This document shows positions 34,606 to 42,525 of a DNA stretch of 64,000 nt, one piece after another. The stretch spans positions 50,217-114,216 of the forward strand of contig JAOLZO010000002.1 in NCBI GenBank assembly GCA_028343845.1. The letters run 5' to 3'. Numbering within the stretch: the first letter of the stretch is position 1; the number at the start of each line of letters is the position of its first letter. Below the pieces are notes generated by a model. That model was given only the letters and a program-made list of their open reading frames with translations. It was not told the DNA's origin and ran no database searches. The translations under genes were made by a program, and so were the position numbers. The stretch is from Verrucomicrobiota bacterium. GTDB lineage: Bacteria > Verrucomicrobiota > Verrucomicrobiia > Opitutales > Seribacteraceae.

Positions 34606-35904
34606 CTAGACGTTGAAGTCCTCGATTTCCGAGGCAGCGAAGACTTCTTCGAGCTTATATTTTCTCAACTTTCTTCTCATCCAGTCAAGGGCGGCGGTTG
34701 CGGCTCGCCTACGATTGGATGCGCGGTCTCCGCGCAGTTGAATTTTCTTTGCCCAAACCCCTACGGGAGAGGCATATCCCAAGTAAATGGAACCGATTGG
34801 AAGAACTTGGGTTCCTCCGGTTGGGCCGGCAAAACCGGTTGCGCTCAGCCCGTAATCAGCCCCGAATTTCTCACAGGCTCCCGTGGCCATGGCAATAGCC
34901 GTTTCTTCGCTTACGGCACCGTGCTGTTCGAGCATGCTTTCGGGCACGTCAAGCATTTGAACCTTGGCATCGTTATGATAGCAAACGGCGCCTCCGTGGA
35001 AAACCTTGGAGATGCCGGCTACTTCGGTGAAGGAAGAAGACAGCAACCCGCCGGTGCAGGATTCGGCAACGGCCAAAGTTTTGTTGAGCGAGCGTAATTC
35101 CCTGAATATGACTTCGGCAATCGTGCGGTCTCCCAAGCAAACGAAGTCTTCTCCTATCGTATCCCGGCAGGCATCGGCCAAATTGTGGAGGTCTTGCTCG
35201 GTGAGTACTTCGCCGTCGAGGGAACTGAGCCTCAAGTCGACCATTCCGGCATGGGCGCAATAGCCGACTACGAGGGATTCCTTCCCCTCGAAAAGGTGTT
35301 GGACTTTTTCAGCCAAAGCGCTTTCCCCGATTCCCGCGGTGCGAATTTGGATATAGCAATCGATTTCAGGGAAAACTCCCTCTTTTTGGAGTCTCGGCAC
35401 GACAACCTGTTCAAACATAGGGTGCATTTCGCGAGCTGGCCCGGGTAGCATGACCAGCATTTTACCATCCTTCTGCAGGAGCAAGCCCGGGGCCGTGCCG
35501 AATGGATTTTGCAGTACCTCGGCATTTTCCAGTCGATAACACTGCCGAAGATTGTTTTCGGGCATTGGCCGGCCAAGTTGGCTAAACCGTTCCTTGAGGG
35601 CCAGTTCAATCGTGGGATCGAAGACGAGCTTCTCGCCCAATGCCTCAGCTATGGATTCCCTGGTAATGTCATCCGTCGTGGGACCCAACCCTCCGGTTGT
35701 TATGATTAGGTCGGAACGTTTCCATGAATCAAAGAAGAAGGCGCGAATGTCCTCGGGGTTGTCTCGAATGACGAGGTTGGCCGCCGGTTCGACCCCGTGA
35801 TGGGAAAGTTGGGTGCCCAGATAGGTTAGGTGCGCGTTTTCCCGAATGCCAAGGAGGAGTTCGTCTCCAATGGTAATCGTCTCGACGCGGATGGTCGAAC
35901 TCAT
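34606..35904 (-). CDS. cinA: CinA-family nicotinamide mononucleotide deamidase
   Basis: Two-domain protein: an N-terminal molybdopterin-binding-like (MoCF, COG1058) domain at about residues 5-170 with ITIGDELLLGIRENAHLTYL and TTGGLGPTTDDITRESIAEALG, and a C-terminal PncC-type NMN deamidase domain at about 265-420 with VAESCTGGLLSSSFTEVAG and GLSATGFAGPTGG. PncC salvages nicotinamide mononucleotide to NaMN; the N-terminal domain can be an ADP-ribose pyrophosphatase in other bacteria. 432 residues is standard. ATG at 35904; divergent from uvrC. Confidence 0.93.
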   Translation of the reverse strand: MSSTIRVETITIGDELLLGIRENAHLTYLGTQLSHHGVEPAANLVIRDNPEDIRAFFFDSWKRSDLIITTGGLGPTTDDITRESIAEALGEKLVFDPTIELALKERFSQLGRPMPENNLRQCYRLENAEVLQNPFGTAPGLLLQKDGKMLVMLPGPAREMHPMFEQVVVPRLQKEGVFPEIDCYIQIRTAGIGESALAEKVQHLFEGKESLVVGYCAHAGMVDLRLSSLDGEVLTEQDLHNLADACRDTIGEDFVCLGDRTIAEVIFRELRSLNKTLAVAESCTGGLLSSSFTEVAGISKVFHGGAVCYHNDAKVQMLDVPESMLEQHGAVSEETAIAMATGACEKFGADYGLSATGFAGPTGGTQVLPIGSIYLGYASPVGVWAKKIQLRGDRASNRRRAATAALDWMRRKLRKYKLEEVFAASEIEDFNV

Positions 35905-35987
35905 AGTAGGTTTCGGATAAGGTTAGTGGGTTTGGTTATTTGCGTTCTTGCCAAACACTAAAATACTCAAGATTTTAAGGATTGCCA

Positions 35988-37463
35988 ATGCAAAATCAGA
36001 TCATCGAGTTACGGAAGGTTGCTCGGGCACTGACTCAGTCTCCGGGAGTATACCTGATGAAGGACCGCCTAGGGCATGTCATATACGTCGGAAAGGCAAA
36101 GAACCTCAGGCGGCGCGTAAGCAGTTATTTCCAAGGCTCCCGGCGGTTTGTGAGGGCTCAGCCAAAAGTCGCCGCAATGGTCGAAATGGTGCGCGAGGTG
36201 TCTGTACACGAAACCAAAAGCGAAACGGAAGCCCTGCTTCTGGAGGGCAAGCTGATCAAGGAATACAAACCGAAATACAATACGGATTTTACGGATGACA
36301 AGCAGTTTCTGCTCGTTCGGGTGGACTTGAACAACGATCTTCCGCGTTTTCGGCTATGCCGGAACAGGAAAGAGGATGGATCTCTTTATTACGGGCCTTT
36401 CGTTCAGCCCAGGTTCTTGCGCTCGACTCTTTCGGAAATGCGCAAGAAATTCGGGATCCTTTTGGCCGATGCCAAGCCTGTCCGTCTGGAATCTGGTCGA
36501 GTAAGGCTGTACGACGATGCCCGGGCAGAGATTTTTTCGAACCAAAATGAGACGACGGTTCAAGAGTATCGTGAGCGGGTGGACCAAGCCTGCGCATTCC
36601 TCGAGGGAAAGGCCAAGGATTGGCTCAAGGAACTTCGCGAGCAAATGGAGCGCCGAGCGGAGGCGCTGGATTTCGAACGGGCCGCCGAACTGAGGGATCT
36701 TGCTGATGCGATGGCCAAAACGATTCGAAACACCCGCCGGTTCACGCGGGATTGGCCAAAACCGAAGAATTTTGAGAGGGAAATGGTGGAACGCTTGCAA
36801 AAGAGCCTCTGCCTGGACAGATCTCCCGAGGTAATCGAATGTTTTGACATATCTCATGTTTCGGGAACCTTTGTCGTTGCCTCTATGGTCCGATTCGTTT
36901 CGGGTAAGTCCGATAAGCGTACCTATCGGAGGTTTAAGATCAGAAGCTTTGCCGGAAATGATGATTTTAGGGCGATGGAGGAAGTCATCACAAGGCGGTA
37001 TGGCCGGTTATTGCGGGAAAAAACGAAATTTCCCGACCTGGTGGTTGTAGATGGTGGTCTTGGGCAGGTAAGTTCTGCCATGAATGCCTTTGAATCAATC
37101 GGTTGCGAGCCTCCGCCCTTGATTGGATTGGCAAAGAAAGAGGAAACCATCGTTTTTCCTGATAACCGAGGGGAATTGAAACTCGCAGAACGCGATTCGG
37201 CTCTCCGTCTCCTGCAACAGATCAGAAACGAGGCCCATCGTTTTGCCAACCAGTTTAACGCCGAACTGAGAAGCAAGCGGATCAGGGAGTCCATTCTGGA
37301 CGATCTTCCGGGTTTGGGAGAAACGAGAAGGAAGGCCTTGCTCAAGCATTTCGGTAGTATCGAAAGGCTCAGGAATGCGACTGTGGAGAGCTTGCGGGAA
37401 GTCGAGGGTATTGGCCCGAAAATCGCTGGGCAAATCAGTCTTTTCCTTAAGAATTCAAAGTGA
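35988..37463 (+). CDS. uvrC: Excinuclease ABC subunit C, short form without Fe-S cysteines
   Basis: Nucleotide-excision repair nuclease making the two incisions around lesions. Seen: GIY-YIG domain at about residues 10-95 (GVYLMKDRLGHVIYVGKAKNLRRRVSSYF, Glu in EALLLEGKLIKEYKPKYN), UVR motif at about 215-245 for UvrB contact (MERRAEALDFERAAELRD), RNase H-like nuclease with ECFDISHVSGTFVVASMV and VVDGGLGQ, and two helix-hairpin-helix motifs at the end (LPGLGETRRKALLKHFGS, VEGIGPKIAGQI). Start ATG 35988 (TTG two codons earlier). At 491 residues it is about 110 shorter than E. coli UvrC, and the four-Cys cluster between GIY-YIG and UVR is absent. Confidence 0.92.
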   Translation: MQNQIIELRKVARALTQSPGVYLMKDRLGHVIYVGKAKNLRRRVSSYFQGSRRFVRAQPKVAAMVEMVREVSVHETKSETEALLLEGKLIKEYKPKYNTDFTDDKQFLLVRVDLNNDLPRFRLCRNRKEDGSLYYGPFVQPRFLRSTLSEMRKKFGILLADAKPVRLESGRVRLYDDARAEIFSNQNETTVQEYRERVDQACAFLEGKAKDWLKELREQMERRAEALDFERAAELRDLADAMAKTIRNTRRFTRDWPKPKNFEREMVERLQKSLCLDRSPEVIECFDISHVSGTFVVASMVRFVSGKSDKRTYRRFKIRSFAGNDDFRAMEEVITRRYGRLLREKTKFPDLVVVDGGLGQVSSAMNAFESIGCEPPPLIGLAKKEETIVFPDNRGELKLAERDSALRLLQQIRNEAHRFANQFNAELRSKRIRESILDDLPGLGETRRKALLKHFGSIERLRNATVESLREVEGIGPKIAGQISLFLKNSK

Positions 37464-37476
37464 TGGAAGCCATACA

Positions 37477-38301
37477 ATGAATAGAGAGCGATACCAAGTA
37501 AGGTTTCTTTTCGGGCTTGGACTATGCACCTTTTTTTGTTCTGTATCGAATGTAAGCGGGCTGGATCAGGCGAGGGAATGGAAGGACGTCCAAGGGCGGG
37601 TGATTGAAGCGATTCTCAAAGACGCGACCCAAGAGAAAGTCATTTTGTCGAAGGAGGGAAGGGAGTACGTTCTTCCGCTCGCCCGCCTAAGTGAAGGAGA
37701 CCGCGAATACGTTAAAAAATATATTCAAGAGAGACAACCGGGCGCAATTTCACCGAGGGGGACCAAGGATTTTCCGTTCCTGACGGACAAGGAACTCAAG
37801 CTCTCCCCGAAAATATCAGTCGAGACCCTCGAGGAAACCATATTTTCCTTAACTAACGAACTTCGCAAGACGTTGAAGGTGGCGGAGTTGAGGAATATCG
37901 AAGAGATTTCTAAAATCGCTCGGGCTCATAGCGTGGACATGCGTGTTCGAGGGTTTTTCTCACACGATAACCCGGACGGAGAAAGCCCCACGGACCGAGC
38001 GCGAAAAGCGACTTTTTCCGGGTTGGCCCAAAGTCCGGACGGAAAACCGCGCCACGGGTTTTCCGAGAATATAGGGCGGGTGGGGCGCTACACCTCCATT
38101 GAGCAATCCACCCGAAACGAAACGGTCATCGGTCGAAGAATCCACTGGCAAAGCGAAGTCATGCTGGCCCGGCAAATCATCAAGGGCTTTATTGATAGTC
38201 CGGCCCATAAGAAAAACCTTCTGGATCCGGCCAAGGCCTATATCGGAGTGGGCGTTCACGTCTATCGCGAGCACGTTTTCGTTACGCAAAATTTCTTCTG
38301 A
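37477..38301 (+). CDS. Secreted SHD1-CAP domain protein
   Basis: Exported protein of 274 residues. Seen: signal peptide (to about residue 28), then an SHD1 (SLA1 homology 1) domain at about 31-83 (REWKDVQGRVIEAILKDATQEKVIL...YVLPLARLSEGDREYV), then a CAP/SCP (allergen V5/Tpx-1, CAP superfamily) domain at about 120-274 with IFSLTNELRKTLKVAEL, the active-site-like ISKIARAHSVDMRVRGFFSHDNPDG, GFSENIG and AHKKNLLDPAKAYIGVGVHV. CAP proteins often bind lipids or act on the cell surface; SHD1 in yeast Sla1 binds NPFxD peptides. Start chosen at 37477 since the frame before it lies inside uvrC. 4 bases from the PQQ-like gene downstream. Confidence 0.83.
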   Translation: MNRERYQVRFLFGLGLCTFFCSVSNVSGLDQAREWKDVQGRVIEAILKDATQEKVILSKEGREYVLPLARLSEGDREYVKKYIQERQPGAISPRGTKDFPFLTDKELKLSPKISVETLEETIFSLTNELRKTLKVAELRNIEEISKIARAHSVDMRVRGFFSHDNPDGESPTDRARKATFSGLAQSPDGKPRHGFSENIGRVGRYTSIEQSTRNETVIGRRIHWQSEVMLARQIIKGFIDSPAHKKNLLDPAKAYIGVGVHVYREHVFVTQNFF

Positions 38302-38305
38302 TCCT

Positions 38306-39556
38306 ATGCGAGTACCAATACTGTTATCGCTTATCTTTCTAATGAACAGCCTTTTGGGTGAGGATTGGTCTCGTTGGCGTGGCCCCCGGGGTGACGGGAG
38401 TTGGAATGGTCCCAAGATCTCCCAAAAACTGCCCGAAAATGGGCTGAAAAGAGTCTGGAAGTCACCTTTGAATCCTGGATACTCAGGGATAACGGTGAAG
38501 GAAAACCGTGTGTACACGATGGACCGCCCTCCGGTTGAAAAATCTGGTGAAACGGAAAGGGTTTTATGCTTTAACGCATTGGATGGAAGCCTTTTATGGG
38601 AGTTTGGTTATCCCGCTGAGTATGGTAACCTTAGCTACGGAAAAGGACCGAGGGCATCCCTGACCATTCAAGAAGAGAGAGTCTTCGGCATAGGAGCGAT
38701 GGGGCATACTTTTTGTCTGAATGCAAAAGATGGGAAAAAGGTTTGGTTTAGAGATTTGCTTTCTGAGGAAAACGCCACCAAGCCTATTTGGGGTTTTTCG
38801 GGCGCTCCTGAAGTATTCGAAGGAGAGTTGCTTATGCATGTTGGGGCTCGTCCTTCGGGCAGCATTCTGGCTCTCGATTTGGACACGGGTCGGACCAAGT
38901 GGAGGGTTGGTTCGGATAAAAAAGCCGGCTATGCCCCGCCTTTGCCTATCTTACGGGGCGGGCGGCAGGAATTAATCTGTTGGGGACCCAACCGGATCAT
39001 GGGGTTGCCAGTTGGTGGAGGAAAAACGCTTTGGCAGATCCCCTATGAGGTCAAATACGGAGTTTCCATCACGAAACCGATTTATCACGATGGCATTGCC
39101 TTGGTTTGCGGTTACTGGGATGGATCGAGGGCAATCCGTCTAGGGAAGGATCCGGGTGACGCCAAGCTTCTTTGGAAAGATGAGGATAAACTCTGTGGCT
39201 TGATGTCGCAACCCCTTTACAAGGAAGGGCTTTGCTATCTTTTGGACCGGCGCAACGGATTGACCTGTTTTGAGCTGAAATCAGGCCGGATTTTATGGAC
39301 GGACGATCACCAATTGACCGCTGCCGGAAGAAACCCGCAAGCCAGCCTGGTTTGGGCTGGGAAAGAGGGTGACGTTTTGTCCCTGAATGCAGAGGGTGAA
39401 TTGGTTTATCTGAATCTGAGCAAGACCGGTTACTCGGAGCATTGGCGCGAGCAAGTTACGGGAAAGACTTGGGCTCATCCGGCGTATGCAGGCTCCCGCT
39501 TCTATGCCCGTAGCGACCGTGAATTGGTATGCTATGAGTTGCCCTTGAGCGAGTAG
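38306..39556 (+). CDS. PQQ-like beta-propeller protein
   Basis: Secreted or lipid-anchored-like protein of 416 residues with signal peptide (to about residue 18, MNSLLG-EDW) and an eight-bladed PQQ-binding-like propeller. Seen: start WSRWRGPRGDG, frequent in Planctomycetes and Verrucomicrobiota, and repeated blades with aromatic dipeptides such as GSLLWEFGYP, DGKKVWFRDL, GRTKWRVGSD, GGKTLWQIPY, DAKLLWKDED and GRILWTDDH. BamB of the outer-membrane assembly complex has the same fold, but enzymatic PQQ use is not implied as the metal ligands are not evident. Follows the SHD1-CAP gene by 4 bases, so the pair is likely an operon. Confidence 0.83.
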   Translation: MRVPILLSLIFLMNSLLGEDWSRWRGPRGDGSWNGPKISQKLPENGLKRVWKSPLNPGYSGITVKENRVYTMDRPPVEKSGETERVLCFNALDGSLLWEFGYPAEYGNLSYGKGPRASLTIQEERVFGIGAMGHTFCLNAKDGKKVWFRDLLSEENATKPIWGFSGAPEVFEGELLMHVGARPSGSILALDLDTGRTKWRVGSDKKAGYAPPLPILRGGRQELICWGPNRIMGLPVGGGKTLWQIPYEVKYGVSITKPIYHDGIALVCGYWDGSRAIRLGKDPGDAKLLWKDEDKLCGLMSQPLYKEGLCYLLDRRNGLTCFELKSGRILWTDDHQLTAAGRNPQASLVWAGKEGDVLSLNAEGELVYLNLSKTGYSEHWREQVTGKTWAHPAYAGSRFYARSDRELVCYELPLSE

Positions 39557-39578
39557 GGCCATTCCCGGGCCTGAATTT

Positions 39579-39600
39579 GGGAAACGGTTGCAAGTTTCCC
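39579..39600. other. Inverted repeat after the PQQ-like gene
   Basis: GGGAAAC, 8-base loop and GTTTCCC make a perfect seven-pair stem 22 bases after the stop at 39556. There is no T-run after it, so it is at best a factor-dependent terminator or RNA-end stabiliser. Confidence 0.35.
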
Positions 39601-39674
39601 TCAAAAGTCGCACGATAATCGGTGTCAGGAATAAATACCTATAACAATTACACCAAACTGATTATTTGAACATC

Positions 39675-40643
39675 ATGAAAAACGCTTTTATCGTTAGCCT
39701 TGTCTCATTGGCGCTCCCTCTTCTTTCCTTTGGACAGGAAGAGTTTGAGGAAAGATTGTCCGAGCTTATCGAGCAACTTGAGGATAAGAAATTTTTATTG
39801 CAGGATTTGGAGGATGAACTTGAGTCGGTGAAGTCTGAGGGCGACGGGTTCCAGCAGACCCTTCTTGAGGCGGAGGTGGAGGGCGTTACGGATTGGATAA
39901 GGCAAAATACCGAGTCCCTTGAGAAATTAAGCCAAATCATTGAATCTCAGGATCTTGGGCCGGAGCAAAAGGAATCCTCGTTCGATTCTCAAATTCAAAG
40001 GCATCACCAAAGTAATCATCTCCTCGATCTTGACTTGGAAAGCCAGCGCATGGAAGTTGAGCTACAGCTTCATGAAGACGAGGGCGATGAAGAAACCGTG
40101 GACCGCTTGGAGGAAAGGCTGGATCGTTTGAATGAAAGGATTGAAAAGACCAAGGAAATCCATGCCAAATGGGAGCAGGTCGAAGCGGCAAGACAGGCCG
40201 AAGAGTATGACAAGGCAGAGGAATTGGAGTATGCCTTATGGGTTCAGGAAAGTGAACTTGATTTAAAGCTCGAACTTGGAGAGAGCAAGTCGAAGGTCGC
40301 TGAAAACCAATGGTTTGCGGATGATCTTAAAAGAGAACTCGAGAGAGTGGAGAAAATCCTAGCCCTTTCCTCTGAGATGCAAAAGCAAGCGGAGCTTCGG
40401 TTGGCAGAATGGGAAAAGATAAAGGAAAGGCTGAAGAACTCGGACGGGGAAGAAAGGGATGAATTGATTGAAGAGTATGAACGTTCCGAGGAAAAGCTTC
40501 ATCTCCAAAACGAAATCACGAACCTGCGCAAGGAGCTCGTCTTTGCCGAATCCGAAGAGGACCAGGAAGCGGTTGAGGAGTTGAATCAATATATTGAGGA
40601 CCTAAAGCAAGAAATCCAGGAATTTGAGGCCTCAAGCGATTGA
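39675..40643 (+). CDS. Exported all-helical coiled-coil protein
   Basis: Unrecognised protein of 322 residues: signal peptide (PLLSFGQ-EE, about residue 18) followed by almost uninterrupted coiled coil rich in Glu, Leu and Lys (about 20-320), with repeated EELEYALW, EERLDRLNERIEKT and LEDELESV patterns. Strongly acidic overall. No enzymatic motif. It could be a periplasmic stalk or scaffold protein. ATG at 39675 is preceded by a possible TTG three codons earlier. It stands alone between the PQQ propeller and the flotillin-like gene. Confidence 0.7.
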   Translation: MKNAFIVSLVSLALPLLSFGQEEFEERLSELIEQLEDKKFLLQDLEDELESVKSEGDGFQQTLLEAEVEGVTDWIRQNTESLEKLSQIIESQDLGPEQKESSFDSQIQRHHQSNHLLDLDLESQRMEVELQLHEDEGDEETVDRLEERLDRLNERIEKTKEIHAKWEQVEAARQAEEYDKAEELEYALWVQESELDLKLELGESKSKVAENQWFADDLKRELERVEKILALSSEMQKQAELRLAEWEKIKERLKNSDGEERDELIEEYERSEEKLHLQNEITNLRKELVFAESEEDQEAVEELNQYIEDLKQEIQEFEASSD

Positions 40644-40730
40644 GCAAGGCTTTTTTATTAGCCGACGATAAAAAACCCTATAGTGTAATATTTTATTGAA
40701 AAAAGATATTTTTTGCCGGATGTTCAAGCC

Positions 40731-41417
40731 ATGAACTTCTTAGTAATCTTTATCGTATTCAACATCGTTGTCGGGCTCGGCACCATATTCTTTTGGCTTC
40801 AGCGCTACAAGCGATGCCCTCCCGACAGGATTTTGGTTGTTTACGGAAAAACTCATGGTGGCCGGTCTTCCAAGTGCATACATGGTGGCGCTTGTTTCGT
40901 TTGGCCTGTCATTCAGGATTTCCAGTGGCTGGACCTTACTCCCATTCCAATCGGTCTGGGAGAAAGAGAATTTTCCCCCAATGAAAAGGACCGGGTAAAG
41001 ATCGTCTCAAACTTGACTACTGGAATATCCTCGGAAACCGGAATCATGGAGAATGCCGCCGAGCGTTTGCTTGGATTGAACATGAGCGCGATCCGTGAAT
41101 TGGCTTTCGAGATAACGCAAGGATGCATGCGTTCCGTCGTCAAAGAATTCGGCTCAGTGGCCATTAAGTCGGATCCGGATTCGCTGGTCGATCGCCTTGG
41201 GGAGAGATTGGATGTAGTTTTGAAGGAAATCGGGCTGAAGGTGATTAACTTGGATATCAAAAAAATCGAGGTCAATCTACCTGAGGCGTCCCCGTTCGAT
41301 CGAGATATTCCTGAAGGAGCGCCGGTTTCCCCGTCTTCTTCAGATGAACCGCTTCCGGAAGAAGAGCCTAAGGATATTTCCGAAGACAATCCTTCTTCCT
41401 CACATCAGTTGTCTTGA
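40731..41417 (+). CDS. Short flotillin-like SPFH protein
   Basis: Membrane scaffold-like protein of 228 residues. Seen: N-terminal membrane helix (about residues 3-25), then RCPPDRILVVYGKTHGG and CIHGGACFVWPVIQDFQWLDLTPIPI, which match the flotillin N-terminus closely, ending in an SPFH domain (ENAAERLLGLNMSAIRELAFEITQGCMRSVVKEF, DRLGERLDVVLKEIGLKVINLDIKKIE). The long coiled coil of full flotillins is missing and is replaced by an acidic Ser/Pro/Glu tail. ATG 40731 chosen since the upstream TTG would put charged residues before the helix. Flotillins organise membrane microdomains in bacteria; the short form may cap or regulate such assemblies. Confidence 0.8.
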   Translation: MNFLVIFIVFNIVVGLGTIFFWLQRYKRCPPDRILVVYGKTHGGRSSKCIHGGACFVWPVIQDFQWLDLTPIPIGLGEREFSPNEKDRVKIVSNLTTGISSETGIMENAAERLLGLNMSAIRELAFEITQGCMRSVVKEFGSVAIKSDPDSLVDRLGERLDVVLKEIGLKVINLDIKKIEVNLPEASPFDRDIPEGAPVSPSSSDEPLPEEEPKDISEDNPSSSHQLS

Positions 41418-41466
41418 TTCGAATTGGAGTGATCTGCAAATATGTTTCCTGAAAATTTAGTTTTTC

Positions 41467-41542
41467 GGGGTGGTTGATCAGTTGGAATAACACGACGTTC
41501 GCAATGACGAGGTCGGGAGTTCGAATCTGCTCGACTCCACCA
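41467..41542 (+). tRNA. tRNA-Ala-like gene, anticodon CGC, with unpaired bases in every stem
   Basis: A 76-base stretch that fits the standard tRNA numbering exactly, including T8, A14, G18-G19, T33, T54-T55-C56, A58, a genomic CCA end and the Ala identity pair G3-T70. The anticodon position reads CGC (codon GCG). However, all four stems have mismatches: acceptor G6-G67, D stem A11-A24 and C13-T22, anticodon stem A29-A41, T stem G51-G63. It is therefore either a decaying tRNA-Ala or a pseudogene, or unusual but functional. It lies between the flotillin-like gene and a sugar-acid pathway gene. Confidence 0.6.
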
Positions 41543-41618
41543 AAACCTTTCCTTTCGCGCTAAATTTTTATTTGCAGGTGGGAAAAATCTATTTATACTT
41601 CTCAACTTTTTGCTTTTC

Positions 41619-42458
41619 ATGCACTTATACAAAACTATGCAGGGCTTCGTCGTTGGGCGAGAAAACGAGTTCAGAACAATCGAGGAACACCCCGATTGGG
41701 ACGACTTGATCAATCGGGACGATTTGGCTGAATATTTGTCCGGGCAATGGGATTCGTCTCAACCCACGAACGACACGGAGGCTCTCCTTGCGCACGGTCT
41801 TCTCGCCCCGATCGGGTCACAGGAGGTTTGGGCGGCTGGTGTGACCTATTACTCGAGCCGGTTGGCAAGAATGGAAGAGTCTCAAGATGCCGGGGGAGGG
41901 GATTTTTACAGCAGGGTCTACCAAGCGGACAGACCTGAAATCTTCATGAAAGCCACGCCTGCCCGCGTTGTCGGGCCCAAGGCTCCGTTTAGGATTCGTC
42001 AGGATTCCGACTGGGACGTGCCCGAGCCCGAGCTCACCCTTTTTGCGACTTCCTCCGGCAGGATCGTTGCCTACACAATTGGCAACGACGTTTCTTCCCG
42101 AAGCATAGAGGGCGAGAATCCGCTCTATTTGCCTCAGGCCAAGACCTTTGACGAATGCGCATGCCTGGGACCCTGCCTCTATGTTCCGGATGAGCCCTTG
42201 GCTCCGGAAACAGGTGTGGAGATGACCATTGTCCGGAACGGGGAACAGGTCTTTTCCGATTCCACCTCCCTGTCCGAGATGAAACGTACCCCCGAGGAGC
42301 TCATTGGATTCCTTTTCCGCGAGACCAGCTTCGCGAGCGGGGTATTTCTCATGACGGGGACGGGCATCGTGCCGGGAACTGATTTTACCTTGCAAAGCGG
42401 GGATGAGGTTTCGATCGCCATCGATTCAATCGGGGTGTTGACCAATCCGGTGCGTTAG
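41619..42458 (+). CDS. Fumarylacetoacetate hydrolase-family protein, possible 2-keto-3-deoxy-pentonate dehydratase
   Basis: FAH-fold enzyme of 279 residues. Seen: N-terminal domain, then the conserved [34 protein letters not shown], metal-binding acidic pair in [40 protein letters not shown], and [24 protein letters not shown]. The next gene is a 2-oxoglutarate-semialdehyde-type dehydrogenase; this combination is the end of the Weimberg route, where a FAH-family dehydratase turns 2-keto-3-deoxy-pentonate into 2-oxoglutarate semialdehyde. By that context the dehydratase role is likely. ATG 41619 was chosen; ATG 41637 is an alternative. Upstream enzymes of the route are not here. Confidence 0.75.
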   Translation: MHLYKTMQGFVVGRENEFRTIEEHPDWDDLINRDDLAEYLSGQWDSSQPTNDTEALLAHGLLAPIGSQEVWAAGVTYYSSRLARMEESQDAGGGDFYSRVYQADRPEIFMKATPARVVGPKAPFRIRQDSDWDVPEPELTLFATSSGRIVAYTIGNDVSSRSIEGENPLYLPQAKTFDECACLGPCLYVPDEPLAPETGVEMTIVRNGEQVFSDSTSLSEMKRTPEELIGFLFRETSFASGVFLMTGTGIVPGTDFTLQSGDEVSIAIDSIGVLTNPVR

Positions 42459-42473
42459 GCTAGCGATCTTTTT

Positions 42474-42508
42474 TCCAATTCTAAAGACGAGCGGCAGAAC
42501 TATTGTAT
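42474..42508 (+). promoter_or_regulatory. Conserved 35-base element, copy 1 (before the aldehyde dehydrogenase gene)
   Basis: This stretch matches 57526-57560 at 30 of 35 positions with no gap. Shared blocks are TCCAA, TAAAGAC, AGCGGCAGA and CTATTGTA. It ends 17 bases before the ATG at 42526, so its last block could be a -10 element. No other copy was noticed. Confidence 0.5.
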
Positions 42509-42525
42509 AACAACGTTAAAAACTA

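Noticed and set aside
38099..38305. Longer N-terminus for the PQQ propeller protein
   Set aside because: The extra 69 residues overlap the CAP domain gene and lack signal-peptide logic; ATG 38306 gives a clean signal peptide.
39579..39600. Strong terminator after the PQQ-like gene
   Set aside because: The hairpin is perfect but no T-run follows, so it was kept only as an inverted repeat of unknown role.
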